DNA of 64,000 bases, taken from positions 1 through 64,000 of the forward strand of contig JAUIMB010000015.1 in assembly GCA_030432635.1 (NCBI GenBank), given 5' to 3'. Numbering within the stretch: the stretch's first letter is position 1; every line of letters begins with the position of its first letter. Below are positions 36,416 to 45,287 of the stretch, one piece after another. The notes under the pieces are model-generated. The model was not told the origin of the DNA. It searched no databases and saw only the letters and a program-made list of their open reading frames with translations. The DNA comes from Bacteroidia bacterium (lineage in GTDB: Bacteria > Bacteroidota > Bacteroidia > Flavobacteriales > Flavobacteriaceae). The position numbers and the translations under genes were made by a program.

Positions 36416-36946
36416 ATGGAAGCTTCAAAAGTAATTCACGCTATTTATACCGATGATGACGTCTTGATGAATGCAGTCAAGAAAGTGAAGTCTGAGAGAC
36501 ACCACATCGAAGAAATTTACACACCTTTTCCTGTTCATGGTCTAGATAAAGCTATGGGATTGGAGCCAACAAGAATAGCAATTGCATCATTTATGTATGG
36601 TTGTGTTGGTCTAACAGTAGCTGTTGTTATGATGAATTTCATCATGATTCAAGATTGGCCACAAAACATAGGAGGTAAACCAAGTTTCAGTTACCTAGAA
36701 AACATGCCTGCGTTTGTACCAATTATGTTTGAGCTTACGGTGTTTTTTGCAGCGCATTTGATGGTGATAACATTTTATTTAAGAAGTAGAATGTGGCCGT
36801 TTAAAAAAGCTGAAAACCCAGATCCAAGAACTACAGATGATCATTTTTTAATGGAAATCCCAGTACATGGAAATGAAAGCGAATTAACACAATTGCTTAA
36901 AGAGACTGGAGCTGTAGAAATAAACTTAGTTGATAAAGCGCATTAA
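36416..36946 (+). CDS. actD: alternative complex III subunit ActD (DUF3341)
   Basis: Protein of 176 residues with a soluble N-terminal part (1-55, ending FPVHGLD) and two membrane helices at about 62-82 and 100-122. The sequence FPVHGLDKAMGL and the helix VPIMFELTVFFAAHLMV are family features of DUF3341. A structural subunit of the membrane arm next to ActC. It follows actC by 8 bases and precedes actE. Confidence 0.92.
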   Translation: MEASKVIHAIYTDDDVLMNAVKKVKSERHHIEEIYTPFPVHGLDKAMGLEPTRIAIASFMYGCVGLTVAVVMMNFIMIQDWPQNIGGKPSFSYLENMPAFVPIMFELTVFFAAHLMVITFYLRSRMWPFKKAENPDPRTTDDHFLMEIPVHGNESELTQLLKETGAVEINLVDKAH

Positions 36947-37043
36947 CTTAAGATGGAATTGAGCGTTGTCAAGATCAGTTAGAACAAAAAGAAAACTGTT
37001 TTGCGAATTACATTTGACCGAAAAGATAAATAGAAACCGACAA

Positions 37044-37604
37044 ATGAAAAGTATTTATAAAATAGCAATAGTATTAATGGTGTTTGCAACTGTTGTAGCT
37101 TGTAAAAAAGATACAAGACCAAACTACCAGTTTATGCCTAATATGTACGAACCAGTACCTTACGAAGCCTATCAAGAAGCCAGTGTTTTTCCAAATGGTG
37201 TCGAGGCTATGTTGCCTGCTGAAGGATCAATACCAAGAGGTGGACATATGCCTTTTGAAATTGAAAACACGACCGAAGGTTATGAGTTGGCAAAAGCTAC
37301 GCTTAAGTCACCATTGGATTCGATGAAGATAGATGCTAACCGTGGGAAAGAGCTTTATGATATCTATTGTGGTATTTGCCATGGAAACAAGGGTAAAGGT
37401 CAAGGTAAATTGGTAAAGCGTGAAAAGATATTGGGAGTCCCTAGCTATGATGATGCTGGTAGAGCAATAACTGAAGGGAGTATATATCACACTATTTATT
37501 ACGGAAAGAACGCTATGGGATCCTATGCTAATCAGCTCAATGAAGAAGAGCGTTGGCAAGTGGTGGACTACGTGTTAAAGTTAAAAGCAGACTTAGAAAA
37601 ATAA
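37044..37604 (+). CDS. actE: alternative complex III subunit ActE, mono-heme cytochrome c lipoprotein
   Basis: Protein of 186 residues. ATG 37044 is chosen because a lipoprotein signal follows (residues 1-20, ATVVAC with acylated Cys); a start at 36966 would add 26 charged residues before it. One heme-binding site, CGICH, near 116, lies in a class I cytochrome c domain, with GSYANQLNEEERWQVVDYV near the axial Met region (NAMGSY). The lipid-anchored periplasmic cytochrome passes electrons from ActA towards the oxidase. Confidence 0.9.
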   Translation: MKSIYKIAIVLMVFATVVACKKDTRPNYQFMPNMYEPVPYEAYQEASVFPNGVEAMLPAEGSIPRGGHMPFEIENTTEGYELAKATLKSPLDSMKIDANRGKELYDIYCGICHGNKGKGQGKLVKREKILGVPSYDDAGRAITEGSIYHTIYYGKNAMGSYANQLNEEERWQVVDYVLKLKADLEK

Positions 37605-37623
37605 GACAGATAAAGCGTATATA

Positions 37624-39006
37624 ATGGAATATAAAATTTCAAATCGATTAAGAATGGCTTCAATTGTCCTGATAATCTTAGGATTATTGGGAGTTGGTTA
37701 TGGCTTTTGGGATTCTCATCAATACCAAACCGAAGCTGATGTTAAGGCCTTACTCGCAAGTGAACATGGTGATCATCATGGTGATGCGCATGCCAGTGAT
37801 ACGCATCATGAAGAGACTTCTCATGAGATTGCTGATTCTCACGGAGAAGAAGCTCATGCTGAAGATGGGCATCACGCAGCTGAAGGTCATGGCATGAGTC
37901 ATGAAGAACACGTGTTACATCAAATTCACAATAGACCTTATGCAGCATTATATGTTGCGGCATTTTTCTTCTTTATGATAGCTTTAGGTGCTTTGGCATT
38001 TTATGGAATACAATACGCTTCACAAGCAGGATGGTCACCAGTGCTTTTTAGAGTAATGGAAGGTATAACGGCTTATGTGTTACCTGGTGGATTGATCGTA
38101 TTGGCAATTGCTTTTGCTGCAGATAGCCATTTGTTTGTATGGCTTAAGGATGGTATTACAGAGCCAGGACATGAAAATTATGATGCCTTGGTTGCCGGAA
38201 AATCTGGATGGTTAAATAAAACAGGATTTTTTATTAGAGGTTTAATTTTCTTAGGCGGATGGAGTTTATATCGTCATTTCTCAAGAAAATTCTCCATAGC
38301 TCAAGATAATGCTGACGATAATCGCAACTTCAAAAAGAATTTTAGAATTTCAGCTGCATTCTTGGTATTCTACATCTATACAGAATCCATGATGTCATGG
38401 GATTGGATCATGAGTGTCGATCCTCACTGGTTCTCAACCTTATTTGGATGGTATGTTTTCGCGTCGATGTTTGTTAGTGGAATTACAGTAATTGCAATGA
38501 TAACCATGTACTTAAAATCTAGAGATTATTTACCATTTGTAAATGATAGTCATTTGCACGATCTCGCTAAGTTCATGTTTGCGATTAGTATATTTTGGAC
38601 CTATTTATGGTTCTCTCAATTTATGTTGATATGGTACTCCAATATCCCTGAAGAGGTAACGTATTTCGTAACGCGATTCCAGGATTATCAATTGCCATTC
38701 TTGGGAATGGTGGTTATGAATTTTGTGTTCCCATTGTTGATGTTGATGAATAGTGATTACAAACGTATTCCTTGGTTTGTGGTCATGGCTGGGATAGTTA
38801 TCCTTTGTGGGCACTATATCGATGTGTTCAATATGATTATGCCAGCAACAGTTGGAGATAGATGGTACATCGGAATTCCAGAAATTAGTTCAATTCTTTT
38901 ATTCGCAGGTTTATTTTTGTTAATCGTATTTACTGCGTTGACCAAGGCTCCATTATTGGCAAAACGAAATCCGTTTATGAAAGAAAGCGAGCATTTCCAT
39001 TATTAA
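37624..39006 (+). CDS. actF: alternative complex III subunit ActF (quinol:cytochrome c oxidoreductase membrane subunit)
   Basis: Protein of 460 residues related to ActC. One helix near 12-30 is followed by a soluble stretch of about 60 residues (about 45-105) extremely rich in His, Glu and Asp, for example GDHHGDAHASDTHHEE and EDGHHAAEGHG. Then come nine or so helices, including YTESMMSWDWIMSVDPHWFST near 258-278 and a final one at 425-447. Residues of the putative quinol pocket cannot be assigned by eye. The histidine-rich loop may bind copper or zinc. It lies between actE and coxB. Confidence 0.92.
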   Translation: MEYKISNRLRMASIVLIILGLLGVGYGFWDSHQYQTEADVKALLASEHGDHHGDAHASDTHHEETSHEIADSHGEEAHAEDGHHAAEGHGMSHEEHVLHQIHNRPYAALYVAAFFFFMIALGALAFYGIQYASQAGWSPVLFRVMEGITAYVLPGGLIVLAIAFAADSHLFVWLKDGITEPGHENYDALVAGKSGWLNKTGFFIRGLIFLGGWSLYRHFSRKFSIAQDNADDNRNFKKNFRISAAFLVFYIYTESMMSWDWIMSVDPHWFSTLFGWYVFASMFVSGITVIAMITMYLKSRDYLPFVNDSHLHDLAKFMFAISIFWTYLWFSQFMLIWYSNIPEEVTYFVTRFQDYQLPFLGMVVMNFVFPLLMLMNSDYKRIPWFVVMAGIVILCGHYIDVFNMIMPATVGDRWYIGIPEISSILLFAGLFLLIVFTALTKAPLLAKRNPFMKESEHFHY

Positions 39007-39033
39007 TAAAATATTTAAAGAACAGAAACAACA

Positions 39034-40095
39034 ATGACTGCTTTTTTAACACTTATAATAGTACTTTTCATAGCTGTTGCCATTTGGCAAATGGTGAAGA
39101 TATTTGATTTGGCTCAAGTGGGTTCGTCAAATTCTCAAGTTGCTACCGATAAAGACAATAAACTCAATGGGTATTTGATGATGGGATTTTTAGCCTTCAT
39201 CTATATCATTACAATTTTAAGTTTTTGGTATCTAGGAGACTTACCCTTGATGTCTAATTCAGCTTCAGAACATGGTCCTGGACTAGATAACTTGATGATC
39301 ATATCAATGGTGATAATTTTCATTGTTCAAACATTTACGCAATTCCTATTACATTATTTCGCATATAAGTATAGAGGAGAAAAAGGAAAGCAAGCCCTCT
39401 TTTATGCAGATAACAATACGTTGGAAGCAATTTGGACGTTCATTCCTGTAATTGTATTGGCTGGATTGATCATATACGGATTGTTCACGTGGACTAGCAT
39501 TATGAATGTTGATGAAAGTAAAGATCCGTTGGTTGTCGAGTTATATGCTCAGCAATTTAACTGGAAAGCGCGTTATGGAGGTGAAGATAATACTTTAGGT
39601 ATGGCAAATGTGCGATTGATTGATATCGATCGTGCCAACATACTTGGATTGGATGAATCTGATCCAAATGCACAAGATGATGTGATTACCACCGAACTCC
39701 ACTTACCTGTAGGAAGACCAGTACTTTTCAAAATGCGTTCTCAAGATGTGCTTCACTCAGCGTACATGCCTCATTTTAGAGCTCAAATGAATTGTGTCCC
39801 AGGAATGATCACTCAGTTCGGATTTACGCCAACGGTAACAACGGCCGAAATGCGCCAAAATCCAGATATTATTGATAAGGTGGCAAACATTAATGCTATT
39901 CGATTAGAGAACAAAGAAGAAATAGAAGCCAAAGGACAAGAATTAACCTATGAGTTTGACTATTTGTTGCTGTGTAACAAAATATGTGGGAAGTCGCATT
40001 ACAATATGCAAATGAAAATCATTGTAGAAACTCAAGAAGAATATGATGCTTGGATGGCTGAGCAAAAAACCTTCAAGAATTCTTTAGTAAAATAA
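39034..40095 (+). CDS. coxB: cytochrome c oxidase subunit II
   Basis: Protein of 353 residues with an N-terminal helix (about 3-20), two membrane helices (about 45-66 and 88-108, then 132-152) and a C-terminal cupredoxin domain. The CuA centre ligands are all present: HSAYMPHF early in the domain and LLLCNKICGKSHYNMQM near 308-324 (two Cys, His, Met). No cytochrome c domain is fused, so electrons should come from ActE/ActA or a soluble cytochrome. It receives them at CuA and passes them to heme a in CoxA. Confidence 0.95.
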   Translation: MTAFLTLIIVLFIAVAIWQMVKIFDLAQVGSSNSQVATDKDNKLNGYLMMGFLAFIYIITILSFWYLGDLPLMSNSASEHGPGLDNLMIISMVIIFIVQTFTQFLLHYFAYKYRGEKGKQALFYADNNTLEAIWTFIPVIVLAGLIIYGLFTWTSIMNVDESKDPLVVELYAQQFNWKARYGGEDNTLGMANVRLIDIDRANILGLDESDPNAQDDVITTELHLPVGRPVLFKMRSQDVLHSAYMPHFRAQMNCVPGMITQFGFTPTVTTAEMRQNPDIIDKVANINAIRLENKEEIEAKGQELTYEFDYLLLCNKICGKSHYNMQMKIIVETQEEYDAWMAEQKTFKNSLVK

Positions 40096-40118
40096 AAAGT
40101 TAAAAAAGAAATTAGATT

Positions 40119-41912
40119 ATGTCAGCACACGCAGATACTCACGCACACGACGATCACGGACATCATCACCATAAAGAAACTTTCGTGACTAAATATATCT
40201 TTAGTCAAGATCATAAAATGATTGCCAAGCAGTACCTTATTACAGGTACCATAATGGGAGTAATTGGTGTTTTGATGTCAATTATGTTCCGTATGCAAAT
40301 CGCTTGGCCAGAACAACCGAATGTGCTTTTTGAGGCCTTACTAGGGAAATGGGCACCTGAAGGTGTTATGGATGCAGATATATATTTGGCATTGGTGACC
40401 ATACATGGTACAATCATGGTATTCTTTGTACTTACAGCTGGATTGAGTGGTACCTTTAGTAACCTATTGATTCCATTACAAATTGGAGCTAGGGATATGG
40501 CTTCAGGCTTCTTGAATATGGTATCGTATTGGTTGTTTTTCCTTTCAAGCGTAATCATGGTTATTTCACTATTTGTTGAAGCTGGACCAGCAGCTGCTGG
40601 TTGGACCATCTATCCGCCTTTAAGTGCACTACCAATGGCACAAGGAGGTTCAGGAGCTGGTATGACCTTATGGCTTGTATCAATGGCCATTTTCATAGCA
40701 TCTTCGCTTTTAGGGTCATTAAACTACATTGTAACGGTCATCAACTTACGTACAAAAGGGATGTCAATGACAAGATTACCATTAACCATTTGGGCATTTT
40801 TTGTAACAGCTATTATCGGTGTGGTGTCTTTCCCAGTACTTTTATCTGCGGCATTATTGTTAATTATGGATAGAAGCTTTGGAACATCTTTCTTCTTGTC
40901 AGACATATTTATCCAAGGGGAAGTATTACACTATCAAGGTGGTTCTCCTGTATTATTCGAACACTTATTCTGGTTCTTAGGTCACCCTGAAGTATATATC
41001 GTAATACTACCTGCAATGGGATTGGTATCCGAGATTATGGCATCCAATTCACGAAAACCAATTTTTGGATATCGTGCCATGATCATGTCCATTCTCGCAA
41101 TCGCCTTTTTATCGACGATTGTTTGGGGACACCACATGTTTATCTCAGGAATGAACCCGTTCCTAGGTTCGGTATTTACATTTACAACATTATTGATTGC
41201 GATACCTTCAGCGGTAAAAGCATTTAATTGGATTACGACCATTTGGAAAGGTAACTTACAGATGAATCCAGCAATGTTATTCTCAATCGGTTTTGTATCA
41301 ACCTTTATTACAGGTGGTCTAACAGGGATTATCTTAGGTGACAGTGCCTTAGATATCAATGTGCACGACACGTATTTTGTAGTGGCGCATTTCCACTTGG
41401 TAATGGGTATTTCTGCTCTATATGGAATGTTTGCAGGTATATACCACTGGTTTCCAAAAATGTTTGGTCGTATGCTAAACAAAAACCTTGGGTACTTGCA
41501 TTTCTGGGTAACTGCAATATGTGCCTATGGTGTATTCTTCCCAATGCATTTTATTGGAATGGCAGGATTGCCTAGGCGTTATTATACCAATTCAAATTTC
41601 CCATTATTTGATGACACAGCCAATGCAAATGTCGTGATTACATTATTTGCAATAGTTGGTGGAATATTTCAATTGGTGTATTTATGGAACTTCTTTTATT
41701 CGATTTTCTACGGAAAGCGAACGGTTCAAAACCCTTGGAAATCGACCACTCTTGAATGGACTGCTCCTGTAGAGCATTTCCACGGAAACTGGGAAGGTGA
41801 GATTCCTCATGTATACAGATGGGCTTATGATTACAGTAAACCAGGACATGATGTGGATTTCGTGCCGCAGAATGTGCCGTTAAAAGATGGAGAAGAGGAA
41901 TTACAACATTAG
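40119..41912 (+). CDS. coxA: cytochrome c oxidase subunit I
   Basis: Heme-copper oxidase catalytic subunit of 597 residues with 12 or more helices. HPEVYI holds the CuB histidine and cross-linked tyrosine, WGHHMFISGMNP the other CuB histidines, and HDTYFVVAHFHLVMG the heme a and a3 ligands. HGTIMVFF near 90 carries the low-spin heme histidine. Belongs to the A-type group. The N-terminus is histidine-rich (HADTHAHDDHGHHHH, residues 4-18). No subunit III or assembly genes follow; the operon ends here with a terminator. Confidence 0.96.
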   Translation: MSAHADTHAHDDHGHHHHKETFVTKYIFSQDHKMIAKQYLITGTIMGVIGVLMSIMFRMQIAWPEQPNVLFEALLGKWAPEGVMDADIYLALVTIHGTIMVFFVLTAGLSGTFSNLLIPLQIGARDMASGFLNMVSYWLFFLSSVIMVISLFVEAGPAAAGWTIYPPLSALPMAQGGSGAGMTLWLVSMAIFIASSLLGSLNYIVTVINLRTKGMSMTRLPLTIWAFFVTAIIGVVSFPVLLSAALLLIMDRSFGTSFFLSDIFIQGEVLHYQGGSPVLFEHLFWFLGHPEVYIVILPAMGLVSEIMASNSRKPIFGYRAMIMSILAIAFLSTIVWGHHMFISGMNPFLGSVFTFTTLLIAIPSAVKAFNWITTIWKGNLQMNPAMLFSIGFVSTFITGGLTGIILGDSALDINVHDTYFVVAHFHLVMGISALYGMFAGIYHWFPKMFGRMLNKNLGYLHFWVTAICAYGVFFPMHFIGMAGLPRRYYTNSNFPLFDDTANANVVITLFAIVGGIFQLVYLWNFFYSIFYGKRTVQNPWKSTTLEWTAPVEHFHGNWEGEIPHVYRWAYDYSKPGHDVDFVPQNVPLKDGEEELQH

Positions 41913-41936
41913 TTGACTCTCAAGTAATATAAAGAG

Positions 41937-41967
41937 AAGCCTTTCGTATTTATCGAAAGGCTTTTTG
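41937..41967 (+). terminator. terminator of the act-cox operon
   Basis: AAGCCTTTCG (41937-41946) pairs perfectly with CGAAAGGCTT (41954-41963) around TATTTAT, then TTTTG. It lies 25 bases after coxA and directly precedes the ruvB promoter. Confidence 0.88.
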
Positions 41968-41969
41968 TT

Positions 41970-41977
41970 TATATTTG
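41970..41977 (+). promoter_or_regulatory. -7 box of ruvB
   Basis: TATATTTG matches TAnnTTTG exactly and ends 6 bases before the ruvB ATG at 41984. The start of transcription would then be at or next to the A of the ATG. The TTG at 41975 lies in the box and cannot be the translation start. Confidence 0.6.
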
Positions 41978-41983
41978 TGTGAC

Positions 41984-43006
41984 ATGAACGAGAACCTTGA
42001 TCCAACAAACGACAACTTTTCTCCTGAAGAACTGGATGTCGAACGCAAGTTACGACCGTTATCTTTTGATGATTTTACAGGTCAGGATCAAGTGTTGGAA
42101 AATCTTCAGGTTTTTGTACAAGCTGCAAACGGAAGGGAAGAAGCTTTAGATCATACCCTATTTCATGGACCTCCAGGACTGGGCAAGACCACCTTAGCAC
42201 ATATTCTAGCGAATGAACTTAATGTTGGCATCAAAGTGACTTCGGGACCTGTTTTGGACAAGCCAGGAGATTTAGCAGGCTTGCTCACGAATCTCGATGA
42301 TCGTGATGTCTTGTTTATTGACGAGATCCACCGCTTGAGTCCCATTGTTGAAGAATACTTATATTCTGCAATGGAAGATTACAAAATTGATATCATGATC
42401 GAGTCAGGTCCCAATGCCAGAACAGTCCAAATCAATTTAAATCCGTTCACACTAGTGGGTGCAACCACACGTTCAGGCCTATTGACCTCACCAATGCGAG
42501 CACGTTTTGGCATTCAAAGTCGACTTCAGTACTACAATACTAAATTATTGACAACAATAGTTCAACGAAGTTCAGCAATATTGAATGTTCCAATTTCTAT
42601 GGAAGCAGCTGTTGAAATTGCAGGTAGAAGCAGAGGGACTCCTCGAATTGCCAATGCCTTATTACGACGTGTTAGGGATTTTGCACAAATTAAAGGTGAT
42701 GGTAAAATCGATATCAAAATTGCCAAATTCGCATTGGAAGCCCTTAATGTGGATGCACACGGTTTGGATGAAATGGACAATAAAATATTGGAAACCATTA
42801 TCGAAAAATTCAAAGGTGGTCCAGTAGGTATAACTACATTGGCAACTGCTGTTAGCGAAAGTGCAGAGACCATAGAAGAGGTGTATGAACCATTTTTAAT
42901 CCAGCAAGGTTTCATTATGAGAACTCCTCGAGGAAGGGAAGTCACAGAGCTTGCCTATAAGCACCTCGGAAAAATTAAAAGACCAATACAAGGTGGCTTG
43001 TTTTAA
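41984..43006 (+). CDS. ruvB: Holliday junction branch migration helicase RuvB
   Basis: AAA+ ATPase of 340 residues. Walker [14 protein letters not shown] near 58-70, Walker [10 protein letters not shown] near 106, sensor 1 GATTRSG near 155, arginine-finger region RARFGI near 170 and the C-terminal winged helix ([23 protein letters not shown]). The signature FDDFTGQ near 24 is also present. Works with RuvA (50155-50736) at recombination junctions. Start chosen at ATG 41984 because the upstream TTG overlaps the promoter. First gene of ruvB-P450-queG. Confidence 0.97.
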   Translation: MNENLDPTNDNFSPEELDVERKLRPLSFDDFTGQDQVLENLQVFVQAANGREEALDHTLFHGPPGLGKTTLAHILANELNVGIKVTSGPVLDKPGDLAGLLTNLDDRDVLFIDEIHRLSPIVEEYLYSAMEDYKIDIMIESGPNARTVQINLNPFTLVGATTRSGLLTSPMRARFGIQSRLQYYNTKLLTTIVQRSSAILNVPISMEAAVEIAGRSRGTPRIANALLRRVRDFAQIKGDGKIDIKIAKFALEALNVDAHGLDEMDNKILETIIEKFKGGPVGITTLATAVSESAETIEEVYEPFLIQQGFIMRTPRGREVTELAYKHLGKIKRPIQGGLF

Positions 43007-43020
43007 GTCTAGAATATCTC

Positions 43021-44352
43021 TTGAAATCAAAACAATCCATACCAACCGTTCCTTTACGTCAATTTATTAAGCATTCATTAAAAATACTAAGGAATCCTTT
43101 ACCATTCCATCATCAGAACTTTTCAAAACATGGAGATGTTTTTAAGTTGAAAATTGGATTCAATAGGGAAATTTATTTTTGTCGCGATGCCGCTTTTGCC
43201 TCATATGTCCTTCAGAAGAACCAAAGGAATTATATCAAATCCAAGATTCAAACAAAGGATTTAAAAAAATACGTCGGTGAAGGACTGTTAACTTCAGAAG
43301 GCGAACTTTGGCGAAAACAACGAAAGTTGATTCAACCAGCGTTCCACAAAAAACAGTTGAACAATATATTGGAAAGTGTATATGGTGCCATTAAAGTAGA
43401 ATACGATCGTATTGATGTTAATGTAACCCAAGATATATTTCCCATCTTTAACGATCTGGCATTTCAAACTGTTGTTAAATCCTTGTTCAGTAGTGCTGCA
43501 AATCAAGATGATATCAATCGTTTGCAATGGATTACTGAAGCAGCACAAAAAATGATGGTCAAGGAACTACGACAGCCCTATCTTGGCTGGTGGTTCAGTT
43601 TTACTGGAAAGATAGACAAGCACATCAACTTAACACTTGAGGCTAGAAAGATCTTAAAACGAATCGTCAACCAACGTCGTACCGAATCAAAAGTACATCA
43701 TGATCTATTGGATATGCTGTTGAATGCAAGGTATGATGATGATAGTACAATGAGTGAACAGCAACTTATTGATGAGATTCTTATATTGTTTACTGCTGGA
43801 CACGAGACAACTTCTAATGCCCTGACCTTTACACTTCAGTTATTGGCACTGCATCCAGAGTGGCAAGATAGAATTTATAAGGAGATTATGGCCGTTAGAA
43901 AGCAAACTGATGATTTGATGTCTCAAATCATGATGCTACAAACTTGTCAAATGGCCATTGAGGAGTCCATGCGATTATATCCTCCAGCTTATTTTATTGA
44001 TCGGGTTAACATCTCTAATGATGAGTTTAATGGGATGCACTACAAAGCAGGTACTAATTTGTTGTTTTCAGTTTATGAAATCCATCGTCACCCTGAGCTT
44101 TGGAAACAGCCTAATGATTTTATGCCTGAACGTTTTGCTGAAGGAGGACGCCAATTTTCATCACAATATTTTCCTTTTGGAGCGGGACCACGAAAGTGCA
44201 TAGGCAATAACTTTGCTATGTTTGAAATGGTATTGGCAGTATCTGAACTCATTTCAAAATACAAAGTACATCCTGAGTTTGATGAAATAGAGGTGACACC
44301 TTTAATTACCTTGAAACCCAAAAACGCTTTTCTTAGATTTGAATTGAGATGA
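43021..44352 (+). CDS. cytochrome P450
   Basis: Heme monooxygenase of 443 residues. The I-helix oxygen motif AGHETTSNA is near 259-267, the K-helix ExxR in EESMRLYPP near 317 and the heme-binding loop [13 protein letters not shown] near 382-394 with the cysteine ligand. [13 protein letters not shown] in the C-helix supports an intact enzyme. Resembles fatty-acid/alkane-type or CYP102/CYP4-like bacterial P450s; substrate unknown. No ferredoxin or reductase gene is adjacent. The start is TTG 15 bases after ruvB; the last bases overlap the queG start (ATGA), so the three genes form one transcript. Confidence 0.92.
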   Translation: MKSKQSIPTVPLRQFIKHSLKILRNPLPFHHQNFSKHGDVFKLKIGFNREIYFCRDAAFASYVLQKNQRNYIKSKIQTKDLKKYVGEGLLTSEGELWRKQRKLIQPAFHKKQLNNILESVYGAIKVEYDRIDVNVTQDIFPIFNDLAFQTVVKSLFSSAANQDDINRLQWITEAAQKMMVKELRQPYLGWWFSFTGKIDKHINLTLEARKILKRIVNQRRTESKVHHDLLDMLLNARYDDDSTMSEQQLIDEILILFTAGHETTSNALTFTLQLLALHPEWQDRIYKEIMAVRKQTDDLMSQIMMLQTCQMAIEESMRLYPPAYFIDRVNISNDEFNGMHYKAGTNLLFSVYEIHRHPELWKQPNDFMPERFAEGGRQFSSQYFPFGAGPRKCIGNNFAMFEMVLAVSELISKYKVHPEFDEIEVTPLITLKPKNAFLRFELR

Positions 44353-45278
44353 GTATAAACAAATCCAAATACAGCCAAATGATCAAAGCCGAAGCTAAAC
44401 GCCTTGGGTTTTTGTCATGTGGAATAAGCAAAGCAGGATTTTTAGAGGAAGAGGCACCACGACTTGAAAGATGGCTTAATCAAAATATGCATGGCGAAAT
44501 GCACTATATGGAAAACCATTTTGATAAGCGATTGGATCCAACAAAATTGGTTGAAGGTTCTAAAAGTGTGGTTTCCCTTTTGTTGAATTATTTTCCTCCA
44601 AAGGTTCAAAACCCTGAAAGTTATAAGCTATCCAAATACGCTTACGGAACCGATTATCATTTTGTGATTAAAGACAAACTCAAATCGCTTTTATATTACA
44701 TACAAACTGAAATAGGTGATGTTCATGGTCGAGCGTTTGTGGATTCTGCTCCAGTATTGGATAAAGCGTGGGCAGCCAAATCAGGATTGGGATGGATGGG
44801 TAAGCACAGCAATCTTTTAACACAGAAGGTAGGCTCCTTTTATTTTATTGCAGAGCTTATTATTGATTTGGAATTGGACTACGATCATGCCGTAACCGAT
44901 CATTGCGGAACCTGCACAGCCTGCATTGATGCATGTCCTACCGAAGCAATAACCGAGCCTTATGTGGTGGATGGCAGCAAATGTATTTCCTATTTTACAA
45001 TTGAATTGAAAGATAATATTCCATCAGAATTCAAAGGTCGATTTGACGATTGGATGTTTGGTTGTGACGTATGTCAAGATGTGTGCCCATGGAACCGTTT
45101 TTCCAAAGCCCATAATGAACCATTGTTCAATCCGAACCCTGAACTATTGGATATGACAAGAAAAGATTGGGAAGACATCACCCATGAGACCTTTAATAAG
45201 GTGTTTAAAAAATCAGCCGTCAAGCGTACCAAATTTCAAGGTTTACAGCGGAATATTAAGTTTTTAAAGTCTCAATAA
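44349..45278 (+). CDS. queG: epoxyqueuosine reductase QueG
   Basis: Cobalamin-dependent iron-sulfur enzyme of 309 residues for the last step of queuosine tRNA modification (epoxyqueuosine to queuosine). Two ferredoxin-type clusters are visible: [12 protein letters not shown] near 196-207 and [13 protein letters not shown] near 239-251. The N-terminal part has LGFLSCGIS and the conserved [17 protein letters not shown] stretch. Overlaps the P450 gene by four bases and converges on the DUF5686 gene with a 9-base gap. Confidence 0.95.
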   Translation: MSINKSKYSQMIKAEAKRLGFLSCGISKAGFLEEEAPRLERWLNQNMHGEMHYMENHFDKRLDPTKLVEGSKSVVSLLLNYFPPKVQNPESYKLSKYAYGTDYHFVIKDKLKSLLYYIQTEIGDVHGRAFVDSAPVLDKAWAAKSGLGWMGKHSNLLTQKVGSFYFIAELIIDLELDYDHAVTDHCGTCTACIDACPTEAITEPYVVDGSKCISYFTIELKDNIPSEFKGRFDDWMFGCDVCQDVCPWNRFSKAHNEPLFNPNPELLDMTRKDWEDITHETFNKVFKKSAVKRTKFQGLQRNIKFLKSQ

Positions 45279-45287
45279 GTGCAACAG

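Noticed and set aside
40982-41482. 166-residue open frame antisense to coxA
   Set aside because: Mirror of conserved heme-copper oxidase sequence.
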